Source: Alkaliphilus sp. B6464
GTDB lineage: Bacteria; Bacillota; Clostridia; Peptostreptococcales; Natronincolaceae
DNA: 64,000 nucleotides
Assembly (NCBI RefSeq): GCF_018141165.1
Contig: NZ_CP058557.1
Coordinates: forward strand, 124,001-188,000
Direction: 5' to 3'
The position numbers and the translations under genes were made by a program. The notes beneath the pieces were generated by a model. That model searched no databases and was not told the origin of the DNA. It worked only from the letters and a program-made list of their open reading frames with translations. Below, one piece after another: positions 38,226-47,221 of this stretch (its first letter is position 1; each line of letters opens with the position of its first letter).

Positions 38226-39038
38226 ATGAAAAAAGTATTGAGTATCGCAGGATCGGATTGCAGTGGAGGTGCCGGAATTCAGGCTGATTTAAAAACATTT
38301 TCTGCCCATGGCGTTTTTGGCATGAGCGTCATCGTGTCCATAGTGGCCGAAAACACAAGTCGTGTCATCGACATACAGGATGTTACACCAGATATGATTC
38401 AGAAGCAGATTGACGCTGTTTTTGAGGATATTGAGGTTGATGCTGTAAAGATAGGTATGCTATCCACACCGCACTGTATGAAGGCAGTTGCAGAAAAGCT
38501 CCGTCAGTATAAGGCGAGAAACATTGTAATTGACCCTGTAATGTATGCAAAAAACGGATGTCCGCTGATGAACCCAAATGCCGTTGATACGCTGATAAAG
38601 GTTGTTATTCCATGTGCAGACGTACTTACACCAAACATTCCAGAAGCAGAAAAGATTTCAGGTATGACTATCAGCTCTATGGAAGACATGGAAGCTGCCG
38701 CAAAGCGGATCTACGAAATGGGTTGCCGAAATGTTATTGTCAAGGGCGGTCACGCTATTGGTAATGCCATTGATGTTCTGTATGACGGCAAACAATTTTA
38801 TCACTATGAAACATACCGTATCAACACTAAAAACACACATGGAACCGGCTGTACATTTTCGTCTGCTATCACATCTAACCTAGCCCTTGGACTACCTATA
38901 CCACAAGCGGTGGAACAAGCAAAGCAATATGTAACCACCGCCATTAAACATGCTCTTTCTATTGGAAAAGGAAATGGGCCAACTCATCATTTTTATGACC
39001 TGTATCGAAATGGTTTACAAAAAAGCGATGTGCTTTAA
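38226..39038 (+). CDS. thiD: Hydroxymethylpyrimidine/phosphomethylpyrimidine kinase
   Basis: The 270-residue protein has SIAGSDCSGGAGIQADLKTF at its start, DPVMYAKNGCPLM, VKGGHAIGNAIDVLYD and the catalytic anion-hole Cys in GTGCTFSSAI. It phosphorylates HMP to HMP-PP for thiamine synthesis. It is the only thiamine gene here; thiC, thiE and thiM are absent, so it may salvage pyrimidine. It lies under a TPP riboswitch. G+C is about 45-48% in sample lines, clearly above the flanks, so horizontal acquisition is likely. The ATG follows AAAGGAGGAT. Confidence 0.96.
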   Translation: MKKVLSIAGSDCSGGAGIQADLKTFSAHGVFGMSVIVSIVAENTSRVIDIQDVTPDMIQKQIDAVFEDIEVDAVKIGMLSTPHCMKAVAEKLRQYKARNIVIDPVMYAKNGCPLMNPNAVDTLIKVVIPCADVLTPNIPEAEKISGMTISSMEDMEAAAKRIYEMGCRNVIVKGGHAIGNAIDVLYDGKQFYHYETYRINTKNTHGTGCTFSSAITSNLALGLPIPQAVEQAKQYVTTAIKHALSIGKGNGPTHHFYDLYRNGLQKSDVL

Positions 39039-39082
39039 TGCATGATGTATCAACGTCATCCGCTGCTGTTTTATTATATGAC

Positions 39083-39119
39083 AAAAAGGAAGCAACTAAA
39101 TTCTTGTTGCCTCCTTTTT
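39083..39119. terminator. Terminator between thiD and the DUF188 gene
   Basis: Arms AAAAAGGAAGCAAC and GTTGCCTCCTTTTT with a one-base irregularity. It is placed between convergent genes and ends thiD; on the minus strand it would end the DUF188 gene. Confidence 0.75.
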
Positions 39120-39195
39120 CCATACCCTCTACTTTAATGATTACTAAAAACGGAACTACTATATATTTTGCTCTCCTAATATTTCATAGTAAGAT

Positions 39196-39639
39196 TTATT
39201 CCTTTGCCAGATTAGCCACTAGCTCTCTAAATTTTTCTTCAAATAGAATATCATTTTCCCTTGTTCGCTTTGGTATTTTTGTATATTTTTTATGTTTTCT
39301 TCTCATCTCTTGGCCAAGATGTCTTTGCATTAATAATTCATCTATATTATCATCAGTATAGCACCATCCATTTTGATTAATTGCTATAGCTCTTTTGGCA
39401 ATAGCCATTGCAGCTACACCATAATCTTGAGTAACCACAATATCTCCCTCTTTTGTGTGATTGATCAAAGTAATATCTACTACATCTTTGCCTTGATCCA
39501 CTGTTATAATTTCTGCATAATCATCATATAGATCATGACAAATATTTTTTATCATAATTAACTTTATATTGTATTCCTTTGCCACATTTAGAATTATGTC
39601 CTTAACAGGACATCCATCAGCATCAACTAATATTTTCAT
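39196..39639 (-). CDS. YaiI/YqxD family protein (DUF188)
   Basis: The 147-residue soluble protein has the family start MKILVDADGCPVKDIILNVA and later VTQDYGVAAMAIAKRA and INQNGWCYTDDNIDELL. The fold is PIN-like with conserved aspartates, so a nuclease-like role is possible but not established. The ATG follows AAGGAGGAC. It is monocistronic. Confidence 0.88.
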   Translation of the reverse strand: MKILVDADGCPVKDIILNVAKEYNIKLIMIKNICHDLYDDYAEIITVDQGKDVVDITLINHTKEGDIVVTQDYGVAAMAIAKRAIAINQNGWCYTDDNIDELLMQRHLGQEMRRKHKKYTKIPKRTRENDILFEEKFRELVANLAKE

Positions 39640-39827
39640 ATGTCCTCCTTCTTTTTTGTATAATATTTTCTATAATGCTAATAACTTTCTATATACATTT
39701 TATGTTTCCCTGCTTATTTTTTTTAAAATCTATATAATCATTGCATAATGTAGTAGCTTATACTTCTGGAGATATCAATATAATGTTATATTAAACTTAC
39801 TCTTATAAATAAATACTATTGTCGCTC

Positions 39828-39859
39828 AAAAAAGGCGACTGGTTACCCAATCGCCTTTT
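39828..39859 (-). terminator. Terminator of the MerR-type gene
   Basis: On the minus strand AAAAGGCGA ... TCGCCTTTTTT with an inner TGG/CCA pair, about 15 bases after the stop codon. Confidence 0.8.
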
Positions 39860-39873
39860 AATTCTTTAAAATA

Positions 39874-40638
39874 CTATTTTTCTATTCCTGTGTAAATCAG
39901 GATGGCATCTCTTAAAAATTCTGCTGTACCTGGCTCATCTTTATCATAGTATGCTGTAAATCTTTCATCATCAACATACATTTGAGCAAGTCCAGCATGA
40001 GCCTCTTTGCTATACTCTATCCAATAAAATGTCAGCCACTTTTTATGAAGCTCCGCTGCTTTTTGTGCTAATTCACTGGCTGGATCTCCAGTTTTAAAAG
40101 CCTCTGCTAAAGTCTTATTTAATTCCTCTGCTAGACTTGTTACTTCATCATATTCTGTTTGAGTCATATTTTTTAATTTTGCATTTGACTTGTCAATAGT
40201 TTCATTGCCATATTTTTCTCGAATTTGTTTACCATATTTCTTCTCATTATCATCAATCATTTTTTGCTTAAAACCTTCAAATTTTTCTCTATCACTCATT
40301 TTAATTCTCCCTTCTACTGATGCTATGCTCTTTTCCACATTAGCTATCAATAAATCTAATTGTTTTCTTTTTTCAAGGAGATTTTCACGATGTTCTTTAA
40401 GTGCATTTGCTCCATCAAAGGAAGGTGAAGCTACTATATCCTTTATTCTATCTAGGCTCAACCCTAATTCTCTATAGAACAAAATTTGTTGTAACCTATT
40501 AACTTCTGCTTCACCGTAAATACGATATCCTGATGAATTGATTCTTGCCGGCTTTAGAATTCCAATTTCATCATAATATCTAAGGGTTCTCGTACTAATA
40601 CCTGCTAAATTTCCTAGTTTTCGCACTGTATATTCCAT
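39874..40638 (-). CDS. MerR family regulator with TipA-like effector domain
   Basis: The 254-residue protein has an N-terminal MerR winged helix (TVRKLGNLAGISTRTLRYYD, then SSGYRIYGEAEVNRLQQILF), a coiled coil (~75-115) and a TipAS-like C-terminal domain (EYSKEAHAGLAQMYVDDERF). TipA proteins bind thiopeptide-type drugs and activate their own promoter. The promoter here has the 19-bp spacer and internal dyad typical for MerR activators. It has no obvious partner: the two ABC exporter halves upstream belong to a separate transcript. The ATG follows AAGGAGGTAAG. Confidence 0.92.
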   Translation of the reverse strand: MEYTVRKLGNLAGISTRTLRYYDEIGILKPARINSSGYRIYGEAEVNRLQQILFYRELGLSLDRIKDIVASPSFDGANALKEHRENLLEKRKQLDLLIANVEKSIASVEGRIKMSDREKFEGFKQKMIDDNEKKYGKQIREKYGNETIDKSNAKLKNMTQTEYDEVTSLAEELNKTLAEAFKTGDPASELAQKAAELHKKWLTFYWIEYSKEAHAGLAQMYVDDERFTAYYDKDEPGTAEFLRDAILIYTGIEK

Positions 40639-40658
40639 AATCTTACCTCCTTAAGACC

Positions 40659-40689
40659 AATATACACATTTACGTAGCGTCAATGTCAA
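40659..40689 (-). promoter_or_regulatory. MerR-type promoter with 19-bp spacer and dyad
   Basis: -35 TTGACA (40684-40689) and -10 TATATT (40659-40664) are separated by 19 bp. The dyad CATTGACGCTACGTAAATG (40667-40685, one mismatch) lies in the spacer. This over-long spacer is the hallmark of promoters untwisted by MerR proteins. Confidence 0.75.
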
Positions 40690-40743
40690 TAGGTTTTCAT
40701 AAGTATTTTTGTAATATTAATTTCATCAATTAAAATCAAGATG

Positions 40744-42525
40744 TTACGTTACATAATATGTGGCTTGAGTATTATACATATTAGCATAAAGTGAATCCTC
40801 ATTTTTTATAAGATCATAATGGTTTCCATATTCAATAATCTCTCCATCCTTAAAAACAGCAATCCTATCCGAGAATCTAGTACTTGAAAGCCTATGGGAA
40901 ATATATATTGCTGTTTTACCCTTAACTAAATTATTAAAGCTGTTGTATACTTCATATTCTGAAATTGGATCTAGAGCAGATGTAGGCTCATCTAATATGA
41001 CAATAGGTGAATCCTTATAAAGTGCTCTAGCTATAGCTATTTTTTGAGCTTGCCCACCTGAAAATTCGATCCCTTTTTCATCAAAATTCTTATAAATATT
41101 TGTATCAATTCCATTATTGAGTTTAGCTAAATCATCTCCAAATCCTACTTTATCAAGACATGAAATAATTATTTCTTCATCATCTCGCCCTTCACAAATT
41201 TTATTAGACAAATTATCTCTTATGGAAAAAGAAAGTAGTTTAAAATCTTGGAACACGATTGCTAATAGCTTCATATATTCCTCATATGTATATTCCTTTA
41301 TATCTACACCTCCAAGTAATATACTTCCCTCTGTAGGTTCATATAGTCTTGATATCAGCTTAATAAATGTTGTTTTGCCTGCTCCATTTAACCCAACAAC
41401 AGATAGCTTTTCTCCCGTTTTAATGACAATGGATATATTCTTTAAAGTGTATTCCTTTTTATTAGGATATTTAAAACTAATATTTTTAAATTCTATTTCA
41501 AAATCTTTTATATTTGATGTTGAAATACTCCCTCTTGAATTCTTTGACTCAATACTATCAAATTTAATAAAAAGCTCAAGATACATGCACATCTGATTTA
41601 TTTCAATAATTGAATTTACTAAAGACATTATAGAAGTGCTAAAATTTTTTACTGCATTTGCATACATTGTAAAGCTCCCTATGCCAATTGTTTCTTTAAT
41701 TACTCCCATAGCAAGATATGCATAAATAAAGATCATTTGTATTTGCATATTTATATTACTTATTCCAGAATACTTTCCTATAGCTGTAAATTGCCTAGAG
41801 TATATGTGCAAAAGATTATCCGTAAAATACTTTGATTTTTTTAGTATTAATGGTGCAACCTTATATAATCTAATATCCTTTCCCATTGAAAAATCTGATG
41901 TCATCCTTAGAAAATAACCAAATGCTCTATTGTCAAATATAGCTTTCTGATTATCCTCAAATCGAATTTTTTCGATTTTCTTAAATATAAATGAATTTAC
42001 AAATACTATAAATAATACTACTGCAATAATTATTGGATTTAAAATGGCTAGAATATATCCAAGACCAAGTAAAGTAATAGTTTCATAAATAATTATAGAA
42101 GCATTCTCTAAAGTTCTTCCTATGGCATCTAGATTGTATATAGAGAAAAACGCTCTCTCCTTAAGGTCTAACACCTCTGGATTCTCAATATTTTCAAAAT
42201 CCATATCAACACATTTTTCTCCTAAATATGAATCCATCTTGTTAAATAAATCTATTCTTGCTAATTCCATAATTCTTATAAAATGATTATTAATTATTTT
42301 AAGTAGCAAATTTCCAATAGTCAGTACCACAACATAAATAATTAATCTCTTTATACTTTTACCACCTAGGAGCTCATCAATTATTAATTTTGGTATTATA
42401 ATATTTAAAAATGGAGTCCATGCTTTAAAAACGGAAGCCAGAATAGACTTTAAAATGTAGGTTTTAGATATTCTATTAGTTAGCTTAAAAAAATACTTAA
42501 GTGTTTTTATGTTAGTACTAAGCAT
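40744..42525 (-). CDS. ABC exporter, second half of a pair (membrane + ATPase)
   Basis: The 593-residue protein has six membrane helices in the first ~320 residues, then an ATPase domain with GLNGAGKTTFIKLI (Walker A), FSGGQAQKIAIARAL (signature) and IVILDEPTSALD (Walker B). Its start ATG (42523-42525, behind GGAGGAAG) overlaps the preceding gene's stop by eight bases; the longer open frame upstream lies within that gene. It pairs with the next gene upstream as a likely heterodimeric exporter. Such pairs often move peptides or drugs; the substrate is not known. Confidence 0.93.
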   Translation of the reverse strand: MLSTNIKTLKYFFKLTNRISKTYILKSILASVFKAWTPFLNIIIPKLIIDELLGGKSIKRLIIYVVVLTIGNLLLKIINNHFIRIMELARIDLFNKMDSYLGEKCVDMDFENIENPEVLDLKERAFFSIYNLDAIGRTLENASIIIYETITLLGLGYILAILNPIIIAVVLFIVFVNSFIFKKIEKIRFEDNQKAIFDNRAFGYFLRMTSDFSMGKDIRLYKVAPLILKKSKYFTDNLLHIYSRQFTAIGKYSGISNINMQIQMIFIYAYLAMGVIKETIGIGSFTMYANAVKNFSTSIMSLVNSIIEINQMCMYLELFIKFDSIESKNSRGSISTSNIKDFEIEFKNISFKYPNKKEYTLKNISIVIKTGEKLSVVGLNGAGKTTFIKLISRLYEPTEGSILLGGVDIKEYTYEEYMKLLAIVFQDFKLLSFSIRDNLSNKICEGRDDEEIIISCLDKVGFGDDLAKLNNGIDTNIYKNFDEKGIEFSGGQAQKIAIARALYKDSPIVILDEPTSALDPISEYEVYNSFNNLVKGKTAIYISHRLSSTRFSDRIAVFKDGEIIEYGNHYDLIKNEDSLYANMYNTQATYYVT

Positions 42526-44320
42526 AAGACTCTTCCTCCTTATAATATCTTGCTTGAATATTGAACATATTAGCATATAAATTTCCTAGCTTCATTAGCT
42601 CATCATGGGTACCATATTCCTTCAATTCTCCATTTTCAATAAAAGCTATATTATCACAAAATCTTGTACTAGAAAGTCTATGTGAAATATAAATTGCGGT
42701 TTTATTATCAATAAGATTATTAAAGGTTTTATATAGCTTATACTCAGCCAAGGCATCAAGGGCTGCTGTTGGTTCATCCATTATTATAATTTTTCCGTTC
42801 TTATACAAAGCTCTTGCAATTGCAAGTTTTTGATTTTCTCCCCCAGATAACTCTATACCTTCTTCATCTAAGATCTTGAGTATGTTAGTTAAAATTCCTT
42901 TTTCTAAGGAATCAATTTTTTCTTTTAGTCCTGCTTTTTCTATTGAATCATTTAATTGATTATCCTCTTGGTCATTATCTTTAAAAGCTATGTTCTCCTT
43001 AATGTTAAAGGCAAAAAGCTTAATATCTTGAAATACTACTGAAAATAAATCTAAATATTCATTTTCATCAAAATCATTTATATTAATTCCATTAACTAAT
43101 ATTTCTCCACTAGTAGGTTTGTATAATCTTGTTAGAAGTTTTACTAAAGTAGTTTTACCCGCTCCGTTTATACCTACTATAGCTAATCTTTCACCAGCCT
43201 TTATATGAAGAGAAAAGTCTTTTAAAATATGTCTATCACTATGGGGATATTTAAAGGAAATATTTCTAAATTCAATTTCATAGTTTTCTTTACCTGGTAT
43301 GTTCTTTGGATTAGGGTTTAGTTTGGGTTTCTTTTTATTCAAAAAATTGCAAAAATCACTGATATACAAGCTTTGAATCTTAATTGTAGCTATATCCTTC
43401 ATAGTTGAATCCATCCAGACTGCAAAGCTATTCATGGCTAGAGAATACATAACAAAATCCCCTATAGACAATCCTCCATATATAACCCTATATATAAGAT
43501 AAGAGTATATAATTACTTCTCTTAAAAATATTAAAATAGTATCTAACACTGAAGCTTTAAATATATAATCTTGTATCGCTTTAACAATTTTTAGCATTCT
43601 TTTATTAGATTCATGTTTTTTAGAAAGTAGTAGATTTTTTAAACCATAAGCTCTTATATCCTTACCAAATTGAAAATCAGACAATGTGGAAGAAGCATAA
43701 TAAACTTCCCTTTCTTCTTTTGCTAGATCATCCTTTCTACTTCTTTCATAATTCTTGGCCTTAATCATAATGAAATAGGACATTAATATAGTTAATACAA
43801 GAATAGATAAAATAATTGGACTAAGCTTAAATATTATAGTCGCAAAAGCAAAAAAACCTATAAGACTTCCAAATATACTAAATAATTTTAATATTACTAT
43901 ACCAATACCATTATTGGGGTTTTGAATAGTTCTTAGGGCTATATTTATTTCATTTAATGTATTTGGATCTTCAGTATATGAAAAATCCATAGTCATAGTT
44001 TTTTCACTTAACATATGAATAAAATTATATCTTACAGCATTCATTTTCATTCTAAAATTTCCCTGTAAATACTCGGTTAAAAATCCTATTGTAGATGCAG
44101 TTATTAGTGCTAAACCTAAGATCTTTATTAATACTATTATTCTTTTTCCTCCTAAAAGCTCATCTATTAAGAGCTTAGGTACAAAAATCCATATAAAAGG
44201 TGAAATTGCATAAAAAATTGAGTATAAAGCAATTGATATAAATATGGATTTCTTCCATAAATAAATATATTTAGTAACGAAAAATATATTTTTTATACTT
44301 TTAAACCTTTCCTTTTTCAT
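42518..44320 (-). CDS. ABC exporter, first half of a pair (membrane + ATPase)
   Basis: The 600-residue protein has six membrane segments, then GINGAGKTTLVKLL (Walker A), LSGGENQKLAIARAL (signature) and IIIMDEPTAALD (Walker B), all complete. The ATG follows GGGAGGGGATT. It is the first gene of the exporter pair, downstream of an HTH/TPR regulator but separated from it by a perfect terminator (44408-44432). The two exporter halves share the ending pattern ANM(F/Y)N-Q-YY, so they are sister subunits. Confidence 0.93.
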   Translation of the reverse strand: MKKERFKSIKNIFFVTKYIYLWKKSIFISIALYSIFYAISPFIWIFVPKLLIDELLGGKRIIVLIKILGLALITASTIGFLTEYLQGNFRMKMNAVRYNFIHMLSEKTMTMDFSYTEDPNTLNEINIALRTIQNPNNGIGIVILKLFSIFGSLIGFFAFATIIFKLSPIILSILVLTILMSYFIMIKAKNYERSRKDDLAKEEREVYYASSTLSDFQFGKDIRAYGLKNLLLSKKHESNKRMLKIVKAIQDYIFKASVLDTILIFLREVIIYSYLIYRVIYGGLSIGDFVMYSLAMNSFAVWMDSTMKDIATIKIQSLYISDFCNFLNKKKPKLNPNPKNIPGKENYEIEFRNISFKYPHSDRHILKDFSLHIKAGERLAIVGINGAGKTTLVKLLTRLYKPTSGEILVNGININDFDENEYLDLFSVVFQDIKLFAFNIKENIAFKDNDQEDNQLNDSIEKAGLKEKIDSLEKGILTNILKILDEEGIELSGGENQKLAIARALYKNGKIIIMDEPTAALDALAEYKLYKTFNNLIDNKTAIYISHRLSSTRFCDNIAFIENGELKEYGTHDELMKLGNLYANMFNIQARYYKEEESYA

Positions 44321-44407
44321 AATAATCCCCTCCCAATAATTATTTATATCTTCATTATAATAGTTTGCTTAAAATATTATAATGAAATGATATTGGGAAA
44401 ATTCAAT

Positions 44408-44432
44408 ATAAAAACAGGGCTTAAGCCCTGTT
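44408..44432 (-). terminator. Terminator after the HTH/TPR regulator gene
   Basis: Perfect palindrome AACAGGGCTTAAGCCCTGTT (44413-44432) followed on the minus strand by TTTTATA. It separates the regulator transcript from the ABC exporters. The space 44321-44515 holds no peptide gene that I can see. Confidence 0.8.
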
Positions 44433-44515
44433 AAAGTTGTACATTTATGAAAATTACTATATTAGTTTAAATGAATATGGTTTTTAAACCTAGATACAGA
44501 TTAATTTAAACTTTC

Positions 44516-45703
44516 TTACTTATGAATATTAGAATACAAATACTCTGTTACTAAAAGAGCATCCTTATATCTTCTATTAGCCTTATAGGCATCTATAAGA
44601 AAGTCACCATAAAATTTAGTATTAGAAAATTTATTGTATTTCTTTGATGTATTATAGATATTAATAAGCTTTTCCAAATACTCTTCTGAATGAGTATAAT
44701 CCTTAGTGCTAACCATGATCCCAATAAGATCGTTTACTGCTTTTAGTTTATTTGTTTCCATTAATTTTTTATAAGAAATATTAGCATCTTCCCTCTTATT
44801 ATATCTTAAGTATAGAAAACAAAGCTTTTGATATGTTTTTTCTATGGAATCAATATCCTCCATTGGACATAGTCTCAATGCTACAAGTAAAAATTCTTCT
44901 GACTTGCTAAAATCAGTAGATAAATATGCTATTCCCATATGATAATAAATTAAATAATTCAATCTATCATTTTTAACAAATTCTAAGAGGGTAAGGGCTT
45001 TGTCATAATATTTTTGCATTGTAGGTATATGAAAATCCATATAAATATTACCAAGTATCATACAAATATCTATCTGCAATCTAATACACCCTTCATTATA
45101 GGCTAAATTAAGTGCCTCTAAAAATAACTCAATAGCTTCATAATATTTGCCATCAAGCCACTTTATGTAGCCTATTTGATTAATAACATATGCAGTATAA
45201 TTTATCTTCTTTGCTTCTTCAAGTAAGTTAATATCTTCATTCACATAACCTGTAATAAGGTAAGCCTTATATAATTGATCATTATCCATGTATTCTTTAT
45301 ATTCTAGTATATCAGTACTTTTTACTTCAAATAAGGTATCATATAGTTCAAAAAGCTGATAGTCAATATTTAAAGGAGAATTCAAATAAAGAGATTTATT
45401 TTTTCTTATTTCCTCTAGCTTGTCTTTGTCTACTGGTATACCGAAATAATTAGCTTTTGAAATCTCCTCAAATAATCGCTTTCCATTCCTAACAAATTCT
45501 ATATCATTATTAAAGTTAACTCCCAATCTCTTAAAAAGCATTCTTGTAATATCTTCACTTGGTACAATATTGCCCTTTTCAATCTTACTTAAATATGAAA
45601 TTGAGCAAATTCCTTTACACAAATATTCCTGTTTCAGTCCTAATTTTTCCCTATTACTTTTTATTAATAACCCTGTTATATTTTTTCTGGTTTCATGTAA
45701 CAC
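44516..45703 (-). CDS. XRE helix-turn-helix regulator with TPR-like repeats (RRNPP-like)
   Basis: The 395-residue protein has an N-terminal XRE domain (LLIKSNREKLGLKQEYLCKG, SYLSKIEKGNIVPSED) and a long helical repeat region (residues ~100-390) with TPR-like helices such as GKYYEAIELFLEALNLAYNE. This architecture is shared with peptide-sensing RRNPP regulators (PlcR/Rgg/NprR-like), but no signal peptide gene is visible next to it. The start is GTG (45701-45703) behind GGGGTGA, 17 bases after dsdA. It may respond to D-serine metabolism or a peptide. Both are speculative. Confidence 0.82.
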   Translation of the reverse strand: MLHETRKNITGLLIKSNREKLGLKQEYLCKGICSISYLSKIEKGNIVPSEDITRMLFKRLGVNFNNDIEFVRNGKRLFEEISKANYFGIPVDKDKLEEIRKNKSLYLNSPLNIDYQLFELYDTLFEVKSTDILEYKEYMDNDQLYKAYLITGYVNEDINLLEEAKKINYTAYVINQIGYIKWLDGKYYEAIELFLEALNLAYNEGCIRLQIDICMILGNIYMDFHIPTMQKYYDKALTLLEFVKNDRLNYLIYYHMGIAYLSTDFSKSEEFLLVALRLCPMEDIDSIEKTYQKLCFLYLRYNKREDANISYKKLMETNKLKAVNDLIGIMVSTKDYTHSEEYLEKLINIYNTSKKYNKFSNTKFYGDFLIDAYKANRRYKDALLVTEYLYSNIHK

Positions 45704-45720
45704 CTTAACAATTCACCCCA

Positions 45721-47004
45721 TTATTTGTTCCTAGAATTTTTCCCCTCTGAATAATACTCTTTTCTTATACTTTCAGGCACCAAGCTACCACCAGTAGACC
45801 AGCACAGGTGGGTTGCATTTTCACTTTTATAAAAATCAGAAACAAATATAGGTCCTAAAAATCCAGCAAGAGCTGATGGTTCTATATAAATATCCTCTTC
45901 ATCAACTAAGTCCGCCAAAAAACTATATAGTCTTTCATCATCTATAGTAAATGCTCCACTTAAGGTCTCTTCCATTATCTTGCCTACAAAGGAAGATGGT
46001 CTTCCTACCGCCAAGCCATCTGCAACAGTCTTATTATCTAAACCTATATCCTCCGCAGAAATTTTATCGTGAAGTCCAGTTGCTAAACCTAAGAGCATTG
46101 CAGGAGAATGGGTAGGTTCTGCAAAAAAGCATCGTACATCGTCACCATACATAAGTTTTAGACCATAGGCAACTCCTCCTGGTCCCCCACCTACACCACA
46201 GGGAAGATATACAAATAGTGGGTGATCCTTGTCTACAGCAATACCCATATCATCTAGTTGTTTTTTAGTTCTCATCCCCCCTACTGCATAGCCTAGAAAT
46301 AAATTCTTTGAGTTTTCATCATCTATAAAATAACTGTTAGGGTCAATATCTGATAGTTTTCGTCCTTCTTCTACAGCCTTTGAATAGTCAGAAGCATATT
46401 CAACAACCTTAACACCTTTAGACCTTAAAAGTTCTTTTTTCCACTGCCTTGCATCTGATGACATATGTACAACTACTTTAAAACCAAGTTTTGCACTCAT
46501 TATGCCTATACTAAGTCCTAGATTGCCTGTACTCCCCACTTGAATAGTATAGTTGGAGAAAAACTCCTTAAATCTATCTTCTGCAAGTATAGAATAATCA
46601 TCTTCATATTTAAGTAATTCATTTGCAATAGCTAACTCTTCCGCATGCTTTAAAACCTCATATATTCCTCCCCTAGCTTTTATTGATCCCGCGATAGGAA
46701 GTAGATCATCTCTTTTTAGTATTAAATTGCCATAGATTTTTTTATTATAGTTCTTTTCCATTCTTTTTTTCATATTAGATATTTTAGATATTGGTGACTC
46801 AATAATTCCATCCATACTTGCTGGAAAAACTATCTTTATATATGGAGCAAACCTATTTAATCTCTCTTCAGTATCTAATACATCTTCATATGAAATTGGT
46901 AATGTATCTTTAACTTGGTCAAATTTTTTATATTTGGGATTAAACCAAATTGTTTCTTTTAATCTTTTTAATTCATCTAATAATAGTGAGTTTTTATTCT
47001 CCAT
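45721..47004 (-). CDS. dsdA: D-serine ammonia-lyase (dehydratase)
   Basis: The 427-residue fold-type II PLP enzyme has the active-site Lys in [18 protein letters not shown], the phosphate-binding glycines in [10 protein letters not shown]-like [14 protein letters not shown], and [15 protein letters not shown]. It converts D-serine to pyruvate and ammonia. The ATG (47002-47004) follows AAGGAGGGC. The HTH/TPR regulator follows 17 bases later in the same transcript. A D-serine deaminase fits an amino-acid-fermenting host. Confidence 0.93.
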   Translation of the reverse strand: MENKNSLLLDELKRLKETIWFNPKYKKFDQVKDTLPISYEDVLDTEERLNRFAPYIKIVFPASMDGIIESPISKISNMKKRMEKNYNKKIYGNLILKRDDLLPIAGSIKARGGIYEVLKHAEELAIANELLKYEDDYSILAEDRFKEFFSNYTIQVGSTGNLGLSIGIMSAKLGFKVVVHMSSDARQWKKELLRSKGVKVVEYASDYSKAVEEGRKLSDIDPNSYFIDDENSKNLFLGYAVGGMRTKKQLDDMGIAVDKDHPLFVYLPCGVGGGPGGVAYGLKLMYGDDVRCFFAEPTHSPAMLLGLATGLHDKISAEDIGLDNKTVADGLAVGRPSSFVGKIMEETLSGAFTIDDERLYSFLADLVDEEDIYIEPSALAGFLGPIFVSDFYKSENATHLCWSTGGSLVPESIRKEYYSEGKNSRNK

Positions 47005-47221
47005 AATGCCCTCCTTAAAATTTTATACTTTATCAGTCATAAATACTAGTATAGAATATTCTAATAATATCTAATACTATTATATTTCATTAAAAATATA
47101 AAGCAAAGTGGTAAATTTCTTCAAATTTACTCTATATAATAAAGCTAAAAATTTGAAATTATGCTAAAATATAATTATTGCATAGATAAAATCATTTATA
47201 AAAGATTAAAGGGGGGATATT

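Noticed and set aside
38383-38840. Three overlapping minus-strand open frames within thiD
   Set aside because: thiD has clear ThiD motifs on the plus strand; the others are chance frames due to its higher G+C.
40744-44320. Lanthipeptide or other peptide-antibiotic cluster around the ABC exporter pair
   Set aside because: No modification enzyme, precursor peptide or protease domain was found; the exporters lack an N-terminal peptidase domain.
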